Below are positions 53,430 through 64,000 of a stretch of 64,000 bases of DNA, piece after piece (position 1 is the first letter of the stretch; every line of letters starts with the position of its first letter). The notes beneath the pieces were generated by a model. It did not search any database. It saw nothing but the letters and a program-made list of their open reading frames with translations, and was not told the origin of the DNA. Source of the DNA: Stomoxys calcitrans (taxonomy: Eukaryota; Arthropoda; Insecta; Diptera; Muscidae); NCBI RefSeq assembly GCF_963082655.1, contig NC_081553.1, positions 47,613,527 through 47,677,526 of the forward strand, written 5' to 3'. The position numbers and the translations under genes were made by a program.

Positions 53430-53734
53430 TCCCTGTTGTGTTGTAGCCACAATTGCATATGGAGTTGGCGATCCTCGTTAAACTCTTATAAGCGAGCAAG
53501 CTTGTTCCCGCCTATACGATCGCTCGCCGCGGGAACATGTTGGCCATTGGTTATATAAAGGCGCCAATAACTCGCCTTGTCATATCGAGCATCATAGGCC
53601 CTCAGACTCTCCACTCGATGCCGCTGATTGTCCGCGACAGCAGCAGCAGCTACTCTGTAAGGAGCATTCCACTATCCGCAAACCTGTGGATGGGTCCAAT
53701 AGCTCCCAGCTAGGGTTCTCCTTGTCGTTGTTCC
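53430..53734 (-). repeat. Hairpin-tailed repeat, minus strand
   Basis: The tail and altered hairpin 'ccacaattgcatatgg' are at 53447-53462, followed by the reverse of the body ('gccattggttatataaagg', 'tgattgtccgcgac') up to 'agctcccagctaggg'. Confidence 0.75.
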
Positions 53735-53815
53735 AGCAGTGTGTTGTACACTGAGGCGTCAGCAATCCATCGGATCAATCCGGTACGTACAACCGGCTGT
53801 CATGAGATTGCTTCT
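53735..53815 (-). repeat. Short LINE head-tail retroposon, minus-strand copy
   Basis: 'Tgtgttgtacactgaggcg' to 'caaccggctgtcatgagatt' is the reverse of the 77-107 bp unit, lacking part of the middle. It interrupts the 5' end of the hairpin-tailed repeat, whose last part ('cttctcgtgata') resumes after it. Confidence 0.65.
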
Positions 53816-53859
53816 CGTGATACCTAAGAGCTTCACACAGATTAAAGTTCAAAATTCCA

Positions 53860-54645
53860 GCTTGTGTTGCTGTTGACTAAGCATGTGTGATATGTATTGA
53901 GATGTACTCCGGTTAGTCTTGGGAGGTTTACCCTTTCGAATCTATGGATGGGTCTGATTCGAGTGAGTCTGGCTGGGCAATTAAACAGATGACGTGTGTT
54001 CTGTGGTCCGTGTTCACACTCGGGACATACATCCTGCACGTCGGCATCAATCCTTGCTCTGTAGGAGATGAGGCGGTTGCATTTGCCGGTTTGTTATTTG
54101 CCAGAGGAGGTCAATTTCTTCTGATGCAATGGTAGACAGTAGTTTTCCAAGGACCACATTGGTAGCTATTTACCAATTCTGTTACCGTGTTGTTTAGACC
54201 CGCTTGATCTAGAGGTTCTCTCATGTAGCCTTGAACTTTACGCTCTACATCTACCGAGGCTTCTGCACGGTGGATGTGGATACATAAGATGATGATTTTG
54301 ATGGTCTCTGCCAAAAAATAGCTCAGAAGGTATTGCTTAGACACCATGTAGATATGTCTACGCACGGGTAGGATCTTTGACTTCCGATGGAGGTGGTCCA
54401 CATAAGAACTGAGGAGACATCCCGTTGCAATTCGAAGTTGGGCATTCTGAGAGATCAGAATATTATTCCACTGCGTGTGCCAGAGCTGACGAGACCACAC
54501 CGGGGATTCATAACTTACCAGAGACCGGTCAATTGCTTTTTGCATGGTCAACAAGGTTTCTTTGTGAGCACCTCAAGTGCTGCCGGCAAGTGACTTGAGG
54601 ATCTTGTTTTTATTTTAAGCTGATCGCAATGGAAAGAATGTGTAA
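53860..54645 (-). pseudogene. Second jockey-like LINE 3' end, minus strand
   Basis: Minus-strand frames 54554-54111 (AIDRSLVSYESPVWSRQLWH, QLRIATGCLLSSYVDHL) and 54039-53842 (CPECEHGPQNTRHLFNCPA) cover the C-terminal third of the reverse-transcriptase ORF. Several frameshifts; the (CAA)n tail is not preserved. Confidence 0.8.
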
Positions 54646-54689
54646 GAGCTGTCAAATGTGCCGCCAAGAATTTTGGGACACTTGAAGGT

Positions 54690-55830
54690 CGGAATCAATT
54701 TTCCATCGACCATCACTTTCATCATCATGTATTTGTAGTGGCTGAATATTTAGTGGCTGATAGTCTCTTGCAGGCAAAATTTCGCTGATATTTGGGATAG
54801 TGAGCTGTGTTAGGCCTCTCGACATCATTGTACAATACGGCTCAGACCGGTCAAGATTTGGATATAGCTGCCATATATACCGATTCCCGATTTTAGGTTT
54901 TAGGCTAATAAAAGGTGAATTTATTAACGTTTTTGGTGAAATTAGGCACAATGAGTTGCGTTAGGCATCTCGACATTCGTAGCGAGTATGGCTAAGATCG
55001 GGCTATATAAGATCGATCTCCCATTCTAAGGTCTTGGCGCTTAATGGGCGTATTTATTGTCCGATTTCGCTGAAATTTGATATAGCCAGTTGGGTTAGGT
55101 TTCTCCACATCCCTGTTCCATATGACCCAGATCGGGTTAGGTTCGAATTTAACTGCAGTATAAACCGATCCCCTGATTTAAGGTTTTAGACCATTAAAAG
55201 GTGAATCTGTTAACCAATTTCGCTGAAATTTAGCACAATGGGTTTTTTTAGGCCCTTCGACATTCGTGCCGAGTATGGTTAAGATAGGGCTATTTTTTTG
55301 GATATAGCTGCCATATATACCGATCTCCCGATTTAAGTGTGAAATTCGTTGAAATTTGACGCAGTGGGCTGTGTCGGGCTCTAGTCTATATTTGGAAAGA
55401 GCTGCCACATATATATACCTATCTCCCGATTTAAGTCCTTAGGCCTATAAAAAACTCAAATCGGGCTATATTCAGATAAAGCTGCCATATAAACCGTTTT
55501 GACGGTTAAGGGCTTGAAGCCCATAAAAGCTGGATTTATTATCGGATTTTGCTGAAACTTGAAATAGTGAACTGTTTAGAAAGATCTCTGGCGGTGGCCT
55601 AAGCATCTCCCAGAAAAGTTTTAGCCCCACAGGATTTGAAAAATTTCATTGTTTTTGGCAAAGTGTGCTAATTTTATTGCCATTTCAAGATTTTTAGCCC
55701 ACTCCACAAAGCTGCCACTGGCTTCGCGAATGACTGACATACAGACCGAACTTCCAATTTAGAGTCTTTATGCCATGAAAAGCGGATTTATTGCCTGATT
55801 TCGCTGAAACTGTTATTTGTATAACTCGAT
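54690..55830. repeat. Palindrome-family units, decayed
   Basis: About six units with 'gatatagctgccatatata', 'cgatctcccgatttaag' and 'ggcctctcgacatcattg'-type text in roughly 160-bp steps. No palindromic end is preserved. Confidence 0.7.
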
Positions 55831-56545
55831 AAGCTACCGGTAAAGTTGAAAACCAAATGGACAAAATTCGGAAGGCTACTCAGAACCAAGCTTGGGAAAG
55901 ACAATTTAGATTGTCCAAGCATGGAAGACATTGACGAAAATGTCCACAGTATTACGACTGCACTGGTGGGGTCCTTCGAAGATAGTTTTTCTCTTCGGGC
56001 CTAAGAAAAACCTTGGATGACCGGGGAGATTAGCAATATTGGGAAAGAGGTCCGGAGACTTTTCAACAGAGCACGTCGTAAAAAGGCGGAAGTTTATTGG
56101 GATGTGTATTACACACGGCTCAAGGAATACAATATGTTTGCCAGAGCGGCAAAACGTGCCTCCTGGAAGCTTTTCTGCGAACAGATCGATAGAGTTAATG
56201 ACGCCGCCAAGATAAAAAAATATCTCTCAAAAACCCATGTCCAAACAGAAACTTTAGTAGACGACATGGGAGTGAGAGCAGAAACAACGGAGGACATGTT
56301 GAGGCTTTTGTTGAAACCCCATTTTCCAAAGGATACGATGGGACTCACGGAGACACCGGAATCGTGGAATAATGAGGTTCATCGAAGGCTTATCATAACG
56401 GAATTTATGGTTCAGGAAGCCTTGAGGTGCTTCAAACCATTTAAGTCACCCGGACCTGATGGAATATTTCCGGTGTTACTACAGAAAGAGGCAGACTATC
56501 TGGCGCCTCATCAGGCCAAATTTTCACAGTGTGCCTAGGACTTGC

Positions 56546-56846
56546 TCAATGATAAGGGTCCTCTTTTTTTACCGCCGAATCCGAACGAAGTTTTACATGG
56601 CATAGTACCTCACAAATGTTGCCAGCATTAAGAGGGGAAAACCACCGCTGAATATTTTTCTGATGGTCTCGCCAGGTTTTGAACCCAGGCGTTCAACATC
56701 ATAGGCGGACATGCTAACCTCTGCGCCACGGTGGCCTCCAATTCCCCTTATCATTGAGCCTAAACTGACTGCTGACTGCACTCATTGATATGTGAGAAGT
56801 TTGCCCCTGTTCCCTAGTGGAATGTTCATGGGCAAAATTTGCATTT
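56546..56846 (-). mobile_element. tRNA-derived SINE with 14-bp TSD
   Basis: Minus-strand copy flanked by TGCCTAGGACTTGC (56532-56545) and TGCGTAGGACTTTC (56847-56860). Deleting it and one repeat restores the LINE text seen uninterrupted at 28432-28450. B box near 56682-56692 (reverse), A-box region near 56723-56733. Confidence 0.88.
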
Positions 56847-57297
56847 TGCGTAGGACTTTCATATACTCCGAAAGCCTGGCAGGAGGTAAGGGTGGTGTTT
56901 GTACCCAACCCTGGCAACGCAAGTTTTGCGACATCAAAGGCCTACAGACCTATAAGCCTTACGTCATTTCTACTCAAAACCATGGAACGTACTGTGGACA
57001 CCATGATAAAGAGTATGACTTCCAGCGAGCTGCTCAAATACAAACAGCATGCCTATGTCAAGGGAAGGTCGGCGAAGACTGCCCTGCACGAAGTTGCCAC
57101 GATGCCAAAACATACCCCCTGGCGGTATGCATTGACATCGAGGGGGCTTTGAACTATGTGCGGACCAACACGCTGATCCAATCCTAAGACCAGGATTGGA
57201 TCAGTGTTAGAAAAGGTGGACCCCGTCCTTAGAGACTGGATAAACCATATGCAGGTGGATAAATTATGTGTCCCATGGCATAAATACAAGGGAGAAA

Positions 57298-57404
57298 AAT
57301 CTCATGGCAGCCGGTTGTACGTACCGGATTGACCCGAAGGAATTCTTCATCGGCAAGGGCTGCCGCCTCAGTGTATAATACACTGCTACAACAACAACAA
57401 CAAC
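57298..57404 (+). mobile_element. 107-bp LINE head-tail retroposon with 10-bp TSD
   Basis: Starts 'aatctcatggcagccgg', ends '(actgct)(acaac)n', and is bounded by AAGGGAGAAA at 57288-57297 and 57405-57414. Inserted into the LOA/R1-like LINE. Confidence 0.88.
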
Positions 57405-58934
57405 AAGGGAGAAAGTGGCACAAGGCACGGCATAGGGGGACATTATATCACCACTCCTATGGGTGACCACCATAAATGACCTATTACGGATGCTGACTGA
57501 GGAGGGATTTGAACCCGTCTGCCACGCAGACGATGTTGTAATACTTCTAAGGGGTAAGGATTCGAACGAGCTATGTAGAAGGGCCGAAAGGGTCTTGCTC
57601 TTGGCTGGGCTAGACCCAGAGGTCTCAATGTTAACCCAGAGAAGAATGAAATATGCCTGTTCATGAGGAAGACTAAGGTGGGCCAATTTAACGCACAACG
57701 TTTCCTCAATAAGACGATTTTGATATATGACAAGGCCAAATACTTAGGTATGATCTTGGACAGGAAACTGAATTGGAAGTGTTACATTCAGTAGCATACT
57801 GTGAAGGCTCACAGATGTTGGGCACTATGTAGACGGGCCGTAGGCTCGAAATGGGGCCTGAATCCGAGGATAGTTCACTGGCTCTACAGGAGCGTGATTA
57901 GATCAATATTTACTTACGCGGTGGACTGCTATGGAGAAAAAGTGCCACATAAGGACCATACAACAGGTTCAGAGAACAAGTTGTCTTGACTTAGGCGGAG
58001 CGATGAAGACCAAGCCCACTAGGGCACTGGAGGCTATATCCGATCCATTGACATGCAGATTAAGTGTGAGGCCGCCACTGCGGTTATGAGACTTAAGGCG
58101 ATGGGAGAATAGATTGAGGATGGGTTAAATTCATACCATCGCGGTATAATCGAGGCGACGATAGGAAAACTGGAAGGAAGGGAAGAATTTTTCCGATCGG
58201 ATATCTGACACAACACTTGAGGTCGAATGCGAGGCACTGCTGCCAGCGGCACAGTCTTGGATTGACGGAACCCTAGTATTGTCATCTGGAAGATCATGTT
58301 ACACGGATGGATCAAAGCTAGAGGACAGAGTGGGCCTGGGAGTCTACATTGAAAACCTAGGGACTGAGATCTGTTTTAGACTGCCTGACCATAATACGGT
58401 CCTGCAGGTGGGGATCCGGGCGATCATGGAATGCGTGAAGTGATGTGGTGCTAACGCTAGGACGTCGGGTTTGAACATCTTTAAGGACGCTAAAATTGCC
58501 ATAAGGTCAATAACAACCAGGACTGTAAGGTCACAAACAGTCTTGCAGTGTAAGGAGGAGATAAACGGCTTCTCTGAGGATGGCAAAATCCGCATCGTTT
58601 GGTTGCCGGGCCATAACAGAATAAGGGAGAATGAAAAGGCAGATGATTTGACGGTAAAGGCCAGAGGACTGCCGTCAATATACTTGGTTAACCCGAACCC
58701 TTTAGGGTCGACGCAGTCCGAGTTAAGAGCGTGGGCGACGAATGCGCATGCAACACTGTGGAACAGCGAAACGGTTGGTAGGACGGCGAAAATTCTATTA
58801 AAGAATACAGCTCGTGAGAATACGAGGAATTAAGAAGGAGGTCAGTATAGCTATTGGCATCATAACGGGACACATAGGACTACGTGCTCACTTATGTAAA
58901 ATCGGTGCGGCAAGTGATAGCATGTGAATGTCCA

Positions 58935-59355
58935 GTCGAACGCGTAAAGCTAGCCGCTTGAAATTTTGCACAGGTACTTAGTATTGATGTAGGTCATTGG
59001 GAATTGCAAATGGGTCATATCGGTTCAGATTTAGTTATAACTCCCATATAAACCGATCTTCCGATTTGACTTCCTGAGCCCTTACCAGCCGCAAATTTTG
59101 TCTGATTTGGCTGAAATTTTGCATGTGGTGTTCCGTTACGGCTTCCAACAACTGTGTCTAGTACAGTCCAAATTGGTCCATAACTTGATATAGCTCCCAT
59201 ATAAACCGATCTCCCGATTTGACTTCTTGAGCCCTTATAACCCGCTATTTTTATCCCATTTGGCTGAAATTTTGGATGTGGTGTTCCGTTACGTCTTCCA
59301 ACAACTGTGCCAAGTACTGCCCAAATTGCTGAGCTTAGCACGCTTTTACTTGTTT
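58935..59355. repeat. Palindrome-family units, right end truncated
   Basis: Units with 'gatatagctcccatataaac', 'cttgagccctta' and, at 59329-59352, 'gctgagcttagcacgctttt', a shortened form of the right terminus. Confidence 0.7.
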
Positions 59356-59434
59356 TAAGATAATAAAGCACTCAAGTTTGCATCTTAAATTCAAAATTTT
59401 ATTGAAATCGATAAATTGGTCTCTGTCATTTAGT

Positions 59435-60320
59435 TTTTATACCCTCCACCATAGGATGGGGGTATACTAATTTCGCCATTCTGTTTGTAACTCCTCGAAA
59501 TATTCATCTCAGACCCCATAAAGTATATACATTCTTGATCGTCATGGCATTTTATGTCGATAGCCATGTCCGTTCGTCCATCAGTTAGTCCGTCGGTCAG
59601 TCCGTCCGTCTATCTGTCGAAAGCACGCTAACTTTTCAAGGAGTAAAGCTAGCCGCTTAAAATTTTGTACAAATACTTCTAATTTGTGTTGCTCGGTTGG
59701 GATTGTAAATGGACCATATCGGTCCATGTTTTGATAAAGCTGCCATATAAACCGATCTGGGGTCTTGATTTTTCAGCCGCTAGGTGGCACAATTCCTATC
59801 CGATTTGGCTGAAATATTGTATGATGTGTTTTGTTATGACTTCCAACAACTGTGTTACGAAAAGTTCAAATCGGTCTGTAACCTGATATAGCTGTCATAT
59901 AAACTGATCTAGGATCTTGACTTCTTTAGCCACTAGATGTAGCAATTTTAATCCGATTTGCCTGAAAATTTGTACGACGGATCCTCTCATGACCATCAAC
60001 ATACGTGTTTATTATGGTCTGAATCGGTCTATAGCCCGATACTGCTCCCATATAAACAATCTCTCTATTTTACTTCTTGAGCCCCCAAAGGGCGCAACTT
60101 ATTCGAATTGACTGACATTTTACACAGGTCTCCAACATATAATATAATTGTGGTCCAAACCGGACCATATCTTGATATCGCTCTAATAGCAGAGCAAATC
60201 TTTTCTTATATCCTTTTTTGGCTAAGAAGAGGTGCCGGGAAAAGAACTCGACAAATGCAATCCATGGTGAAGGGTATATAAGATTCGGCCCGGCCGAACT
60301 TTGCACGCTTTTACTTGTTC
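59435..60320. repeat. Complete-looking palindrome-ended repeat
   Basis: Left end 'ataccctccaccataggatg' at 59439, the 'gtccgtccgtctatctgtcg' block at 59595, several units, and right end CGGCCCGGCCGAACTTTGC then 'acgcttttacttgt' at 60317. It shows both ends of the family (about 885 bp). Its right 360 bp match positions 1-372. Confidence 0.8.
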
Positions 60321-60530
60321 CCAATGACTTCTGCTATGGTCTCCAACATTCACTGCATTATGGTCCGAATTGGACCATAACTTGATATAGGTCCAATAGC
60401 ATAGAAATTCTTTTCTTTCCTTTGTTTACCTTAAAAGAGACACCCGGAAAAGAACTCGACAAATGCGATCCATGGTGGTGGGTATATAAGAGTCGGTCAG
60501 GCCGAACTTAGCACGCTTCTATTTGTTAGA
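60321..60530. repeat. Second right end in tandem
   Basis: Another copy of the last ~200 bp ('ccaacattcactgcattatgg' to 'gaacttagcacgcttctatttgt') directly follows the preceding repeat. Confidence 0.75.
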
Positions 60531-60534
60531 AATA

Positions 60535-60850
60535 GCTTCGTCTTTGAAGAAAAAGTGACCGTTTATGCCACCAGCTCGCAAGCCACATTAAACTGTCGTT
60601 TTTTTCGGCATGAATCGGTAACTTTCGTACCCAGAAATGAGCCACATCGCTGAACACAATCAAGCTGTTGCCACAGAGCACCAATTTTCATAAAAAATAT
60701 CAATAATTTATAGTTGTTGCTCGTTTCGGAGTTTTTTCATAATGAAATGGCAGAGTATATTGAACACTTTTCACTTCCACAGATTACACAGCTTCAACCG
60801 GAGCTGCTACAGCGAAAAACATAACTCATAAAAAATCACCCTCTATATGT
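60535..60850 (-). pseudogene. Mariner-like transposase remnant
   Basis: Minus-strand broken frames read FSDVAHFWV, LPIHAEKN and LMWLASWWHKRSLFL, resembling the F-DEAHFWLNG...V-W-G---GIIGPYFF region of a mariner-group transposase. The plus-strand text ends in 'ctcataaaaaatcaccct', a probable terminal repeat. The catalytic Asp position is preserved but Glu is changed (SDVA). The other end is missing. Confidence 0.6.
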
Positions 60851-61929
60851 GAACATAGTCCAATTTGCGCTCATTACAATCCCAAGTGACCTGCATCAAC
60901 ATTTTTTTCAGAATTTGGATCAGATTGCTTTATTCGTCAGTACTTTTTAGAAGCATATGGACTAACTTTTCATTTCATATTTTATGTTCATACTTGAATC
61001 GAGTGTTGGTGGTTTCCATGACGTGTGTCACCTTCCCTTCAATTTGTGCAACAATCAGACATTGCAAGAAATTATATCCTCTGAGATTTAAAGCTTTGCT
61101 TTCCCTTAAGAAATCTTTGGTAAACAACATTTCCTCAATGGTTTGGACATTTTACCCTTTGGTTTATTTTTTCGTCCTTGGGTTACCTCATTTTGTTTGA
61201 ACCTAATCCTGCACTCTGGACAACAAAACACAATTGCATTTGTTGCATGTGGACGGACCCTTGATAAACACCATTACCACTTGACCTATCTGAGCATTGT
61301 TGTGGAACCATTGGTTTCTTGTTTGGCTGACCGGTCAGCTATTCCAGCATCTCTGCAATTGTGGGTGAGTGTTTGTGTGTGTGTGTAGGCTATGGATTTT
61401 ATTTCTTGAATTCTTTTCTTTCAGGTTCCTCTTCTTCTTCGGCTTCTTCGCCTTCTTCTTAGGGTAAGGAGCACTCAATGTTATACATTTCACTTATATC
61501 CTTTTGACATTATTTAGCTATGACTGAAGGGCCATGGAGAAAATCGAAGAGGAATCACGAAGAAAATAAAGAATGAAATTGAAGTTGTGTTGTGTTGGCC
61601 ATCCTTTTTAAGAAACGGAAAGAAGTAAACAATTTTCCAGAACTGCTTGTGCTGCACCAAAGGCAAATAAACAAAATTTCAATTCTCTGATGTGACAAGT
61701 TTCCTCTTTTTCTATTATGTTTTGCAAGAGCGAGTGATTGTGCGAAGTGCTACGAGGGTCAAGTGATAATGAGGGGAAAAGTGGAAATTTTGCCAGGAAA
61801 ATGGAAAAAAAATCATTTTTTGTTTAAATAACCCCGAAAAACCGGAATATGAAGTCGGTTTTAGGGGTACGGCACCAGTAGACCCAAAAGCCCTTCTTGT
61901 CCCACTCTGATGAATTCGGAATACTCAAA
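60851..61929. other. No gene recognised
   Basis: Open frames at 60865-61200 and 61143-61388 overlap in different phases and have no recognisable motif. A (GT)n run is at 61370-61387 and a CTT-rich run at 61428-61460. Possibly unidentified repeat DNA. Confidence 0.45.
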
Positions 61930-63525
61930 TTACTTAACTTGGTCTTGACTTCTTGAGCCACTAGAGGGCGCAATTCCTATCCGATTTCACTAAAATTTGG
62001 CATGACGTGTTTCTTTATGACTTTCAACAACTGTGCCTCCGCATAAATGGGTCCATAACCTGATATAGCTGTCATATAAACCGATCTGGAGTCTTGACTT
62101 CTTGAGGCTCTCGAGGGCGCAATTCCTATCCGATTTTGCTGAAATTTGGCATGACGTGTTTCGTTATGATCATCCGATTTGACTGAAATCTGGCATGACG
62201 AATTTCATTATGATTACCAATAACTGTGCTAAGTATGGTTCAAATCGGCCCATAACCTGATATAGCTGTCATATAAAATGAAATGGGGTCTTGACTTCTT
62301 GAGCCTCTAGAGGGCGCAATTTCCATCCGATTTGACTGAAATTTGGCATGATGTATTTCGTTATGACTTTCAACAACTGTGCAAAGTATGGTTCAAATCG
62401 GTCTATGACCTGATCTGGGGTCTTGACTTCTTGAGCCTCTAGAGGGCGCAAAATCTCATCCGATTTGTCACAAATTTGGCATGACCTGTTTCTTTATGAC
62501 TTTCAACAACTGTGCGAAGTATGGTTGAAATCGGTTCATAACCTGGTATAACTGTTATAAATCGATCTGGGATCTTGATTTTTTGCGACTCTAAAGGGTC
62601 GATTTGACTGAAATTTGGCATGACGTATTTCGTTATGACTTTCAACTACTATGCTAAGTATAGTTCAAATCGGTCTATGACCTGATCTGGGGTCTTGACT
62701 TCTAGAGCCTCTAGAGGGCGCAAAATCTCATCCGATTTGTCACAAATTTGGCATGACGTATTTCGTTATGACTTCCAACAACTGTGCGAAATATGGTTGA
62801 AATCGGTTCATAACCTGATATAGCTGTCAAATAAACCGATCTGGGATCTTGACGTCTTGAGCCTCTAGACTTCTTTTGGCATGACGTATTTCGTTATGAC
62901 TTTCAACAACTGTGCTAAGTATGGTTCAAATCGGTCTATGACCTGATCTGGGGTCTTGATTTCTTGAGGCTCTAGAGGGTGAAAATCCTATCCGATTTGG
63001 CTGAAATTTGGCATGACGTGCTTCGTTATGACTTCCAACAACTGTGCGAAGTATGGTTCAAATCGGTTCATAACCTGATATAGCTGTCATATAAACCGAT
63101 CTAGGATCTTGACTTCTTGAGCCTCTAGAGGGCGTATTTATCATCCGATTAGGTCGAAATTTTGTACAACGGCTTCTCCCATGACCTTCAACATACGTGT
63201 CAAATATGGTCTGAATGGGTCTATAGCCTGATACAGCTCCCATATAAATCGATCTCCCGAGTTTACTTCGTGAGCCCCTAAAAGGCGCAATTCTCATTCG
63301 AATTGGCTGAAATTTTACACAATGACTTCTACTATAGTCTCCAAGATTCAATTCAATTATGGTCCGAATCGGATCATAACTTAATATAGCTCCAATAGCA
63401 TAGCAATTCTTATCTTTTATCCTTTGTTTGCCTAAAAAGAGATACCGGGAAAAAACTCGACAAATGCGATCCATGGTGGAGGGTATATAAGATTCGGCCC
63501 GGCCGAACTAAATACGCTTTTGTTT
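61930..63525. repeat. Palindrome-ended repeat with ~10 internal units
   Basis: Units of about 120-160 bp containing 'tcttgacttcttgagcctct', 'agagggcgcaa', 'atccgatttggctgaaattt' and 'ggcatgacgtatttcgttat', then the right end 'gggtatataagattcggccc', GGCCGAACTAAATACGC at 63520. Two units around 62420 and 62690 are nearly the same, indicating a local duplication of ~280 bp. Confidence 0.85.
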
Positions 63526-64000
63526 TTTTAATGCCATCTAACTGTGACTCCCGCCAACTGTGCGCCGCCCAGCCGGGAACCGTTCGTGTTTTTCGAGTGT
63601 CAGAAAATGGTGGAGTGCCTGCAGACCTGTCGGCAGGGGTTGACCCAGGGGTTTTATCCCCTTTTTATCCCCCTTTAGAGCATTGGCGTGGCATATCGTA
63701 TCCAATTCTGCCTCACAAACTTACTGCTCTCCACAAATCCTGTATATCACTCTCTCCCTGTGTCCATGCCGGCAGCAATCAAACGTTTTTGTGGCCAGTC
63801 AACAGCCTCATCAATAACTTGAACAACCTTTCCAACGCCAAGAAAGAGTTATAAACTCCCTTCTGATAAACCGGGCCATAGCGGGTCGACCATCCTGCAT
63901 AGCCTCGTAAATAAAGCCTCTTCCTCAGAGCATTGGCGTACAACGTGCGCGACTCCAAAAACCAGCCTCTCTTTCTCTCTCTCTTTGCGTCAAACTCACT
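63526..64000. other. Unidentified GC-richer segment
   Basis: A 107-residue open frame (63531-63854) begins MPSNCDSRQLCAAQPGTVRV; no family is recognised. The phrase 'cagagcattggcgt' occurs twice (about 63678 and 63927). It may be part of a retroelement that continues beyond the window. Confidence 0.3.

Larger units (their letters stand above)
55840..58870 (+). pseudogene. RNase H-bearing non-LTR LINE (LOA/R1-like), broken
   Basis: Polymerase ORF pieces in order: 56017-56538 (EVRRLFNRARRKKAEVYWDV, FKSPGPDGIFPVLLQKEADY); 56817-57152 (LSYTPKAWQEVRVVF, KAYRPISLTSFLLKTMERTV, KQHAYVKGRSAKTALHEV); 57463-57666 with CHADDVVILLRGKD, the YADD-type catalytic motif; 57801-57989 (WGLNPRIVHWLYRSVIRSIF); and an RNase H part at 58260-58830 (SYTDGSKL-like at ~58295, IRIVWLPGHNRIRENEKADD). 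The RNase H domain and SPGPDG/PGKA... pattern point to the R1/LOA/I group. Interrupted by a SINE (56546) and a short retroposon (57298), with many stops and deletions. Confidence 0.85.

Noticed and set aside
60865..61388. Two overlapping plus-strand frames (111 and 81 codons)
   Set aside because: Different phases, no domain, no splice logic linking them to the exon at 52643; kept only as unidentified DNA.
61424..61475. Good-looking acceptor (ttcttttctttcag) followed by a CTT-rich frame as a possible second exon of the divergent gene
   Set aside because: The downstream frame is low-complexity, reaches a stop soon, and lies 8.7 kb beyond the first exon with no supporting similarity.
63531..63854. 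107-codon frame as a host gene
   Set aside because: No recognised domain, no start or splice context, and internal repeated phrases suggest retroelement DNA cut by the window edge.

Overview
The window looks like nuclear DNA of a calyptrate (house-fly/stable-fly-like) dipteran. Introns are either 55-69 bp or several kb and packed with transposons, the background is AT-rich, and the repeats (jockey-like LINEs, Tc1/mariner elements, palindrome-ended interspersed repeats) are of fly type. The species is an inference; a muscid such as Stomoxys or Musca would fit.

One host gene dominates. On the minus strand, 11 coding exons between 52101 and 11488 join with consistent phases and GT-AG borders into a 1091-residue orthologue of the Sac2/INPP5F phosphoinositide 4-phosphatase: an N-terminal SAC domain with an intact CX5RT catalytic motif, an hSac2 homology domain, a low-complexity serine-rich tail and a short conserved C-terminus. 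A twelfth exon (33339-32907) lies in the large intron 5 and begins with the same phase and a recognisable copy of the start of exon 6. It then runs into a different tail with a hydrophobic, probably membrane-spanning end, which predicts a 692-residue isoform without the hSac2 domain. About 540 bp upstream of the Sac2 ATG, on the opposite strand, an ATG opens a 37-codon frame ending at a consensus splice donor, suggesting a divergent gene sharing the promoter region.

Most of the rest is mobile or repeated DNA. 1-5.7 kb: palindrome-ended repeats and a 152-bp tandem array carrying a clean MITE insertion. 6-11 kb: decayed jockey-like and RTE-like LINE pieces. 11.8-22.5 kb (intron 9): LINE, BEL/Pao-like and SINE remnants. 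23.2-25.8 kb (intron 8): a 2.6-kb minisatellite of about 15 bp units. 28-38 kb (intron 5): LINE pieces, an intact Tc1-like transposon and the alternative exon. 42.7-52 kb (intron 1): a nonautonomous hAT, a Helitron-like repeat, a second Tc1-like copy with a frameshift, and the best preserved jockey-like LINE. 52.9-64 kb: minus-strand LINE 3' ends, a LOA/R1-like RNase H-bearing LINE with two nested insertions, a mariner remnant and more palindrome-ended repeats.

Three short retroposon families deserve attention because target site duplications define their ends: a roughly 315-bp tRNA-derived SINE; a roughly 390-bp family ending in a GNRA-capped hairpin and (CAA)n; and a 77-107 bp unit made of a jockey-like LINE 5' head joined to the same (CAA)n tail. 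No rRNA, tRNA gene, CRISPR array or bacterial-type regulatory element is present.
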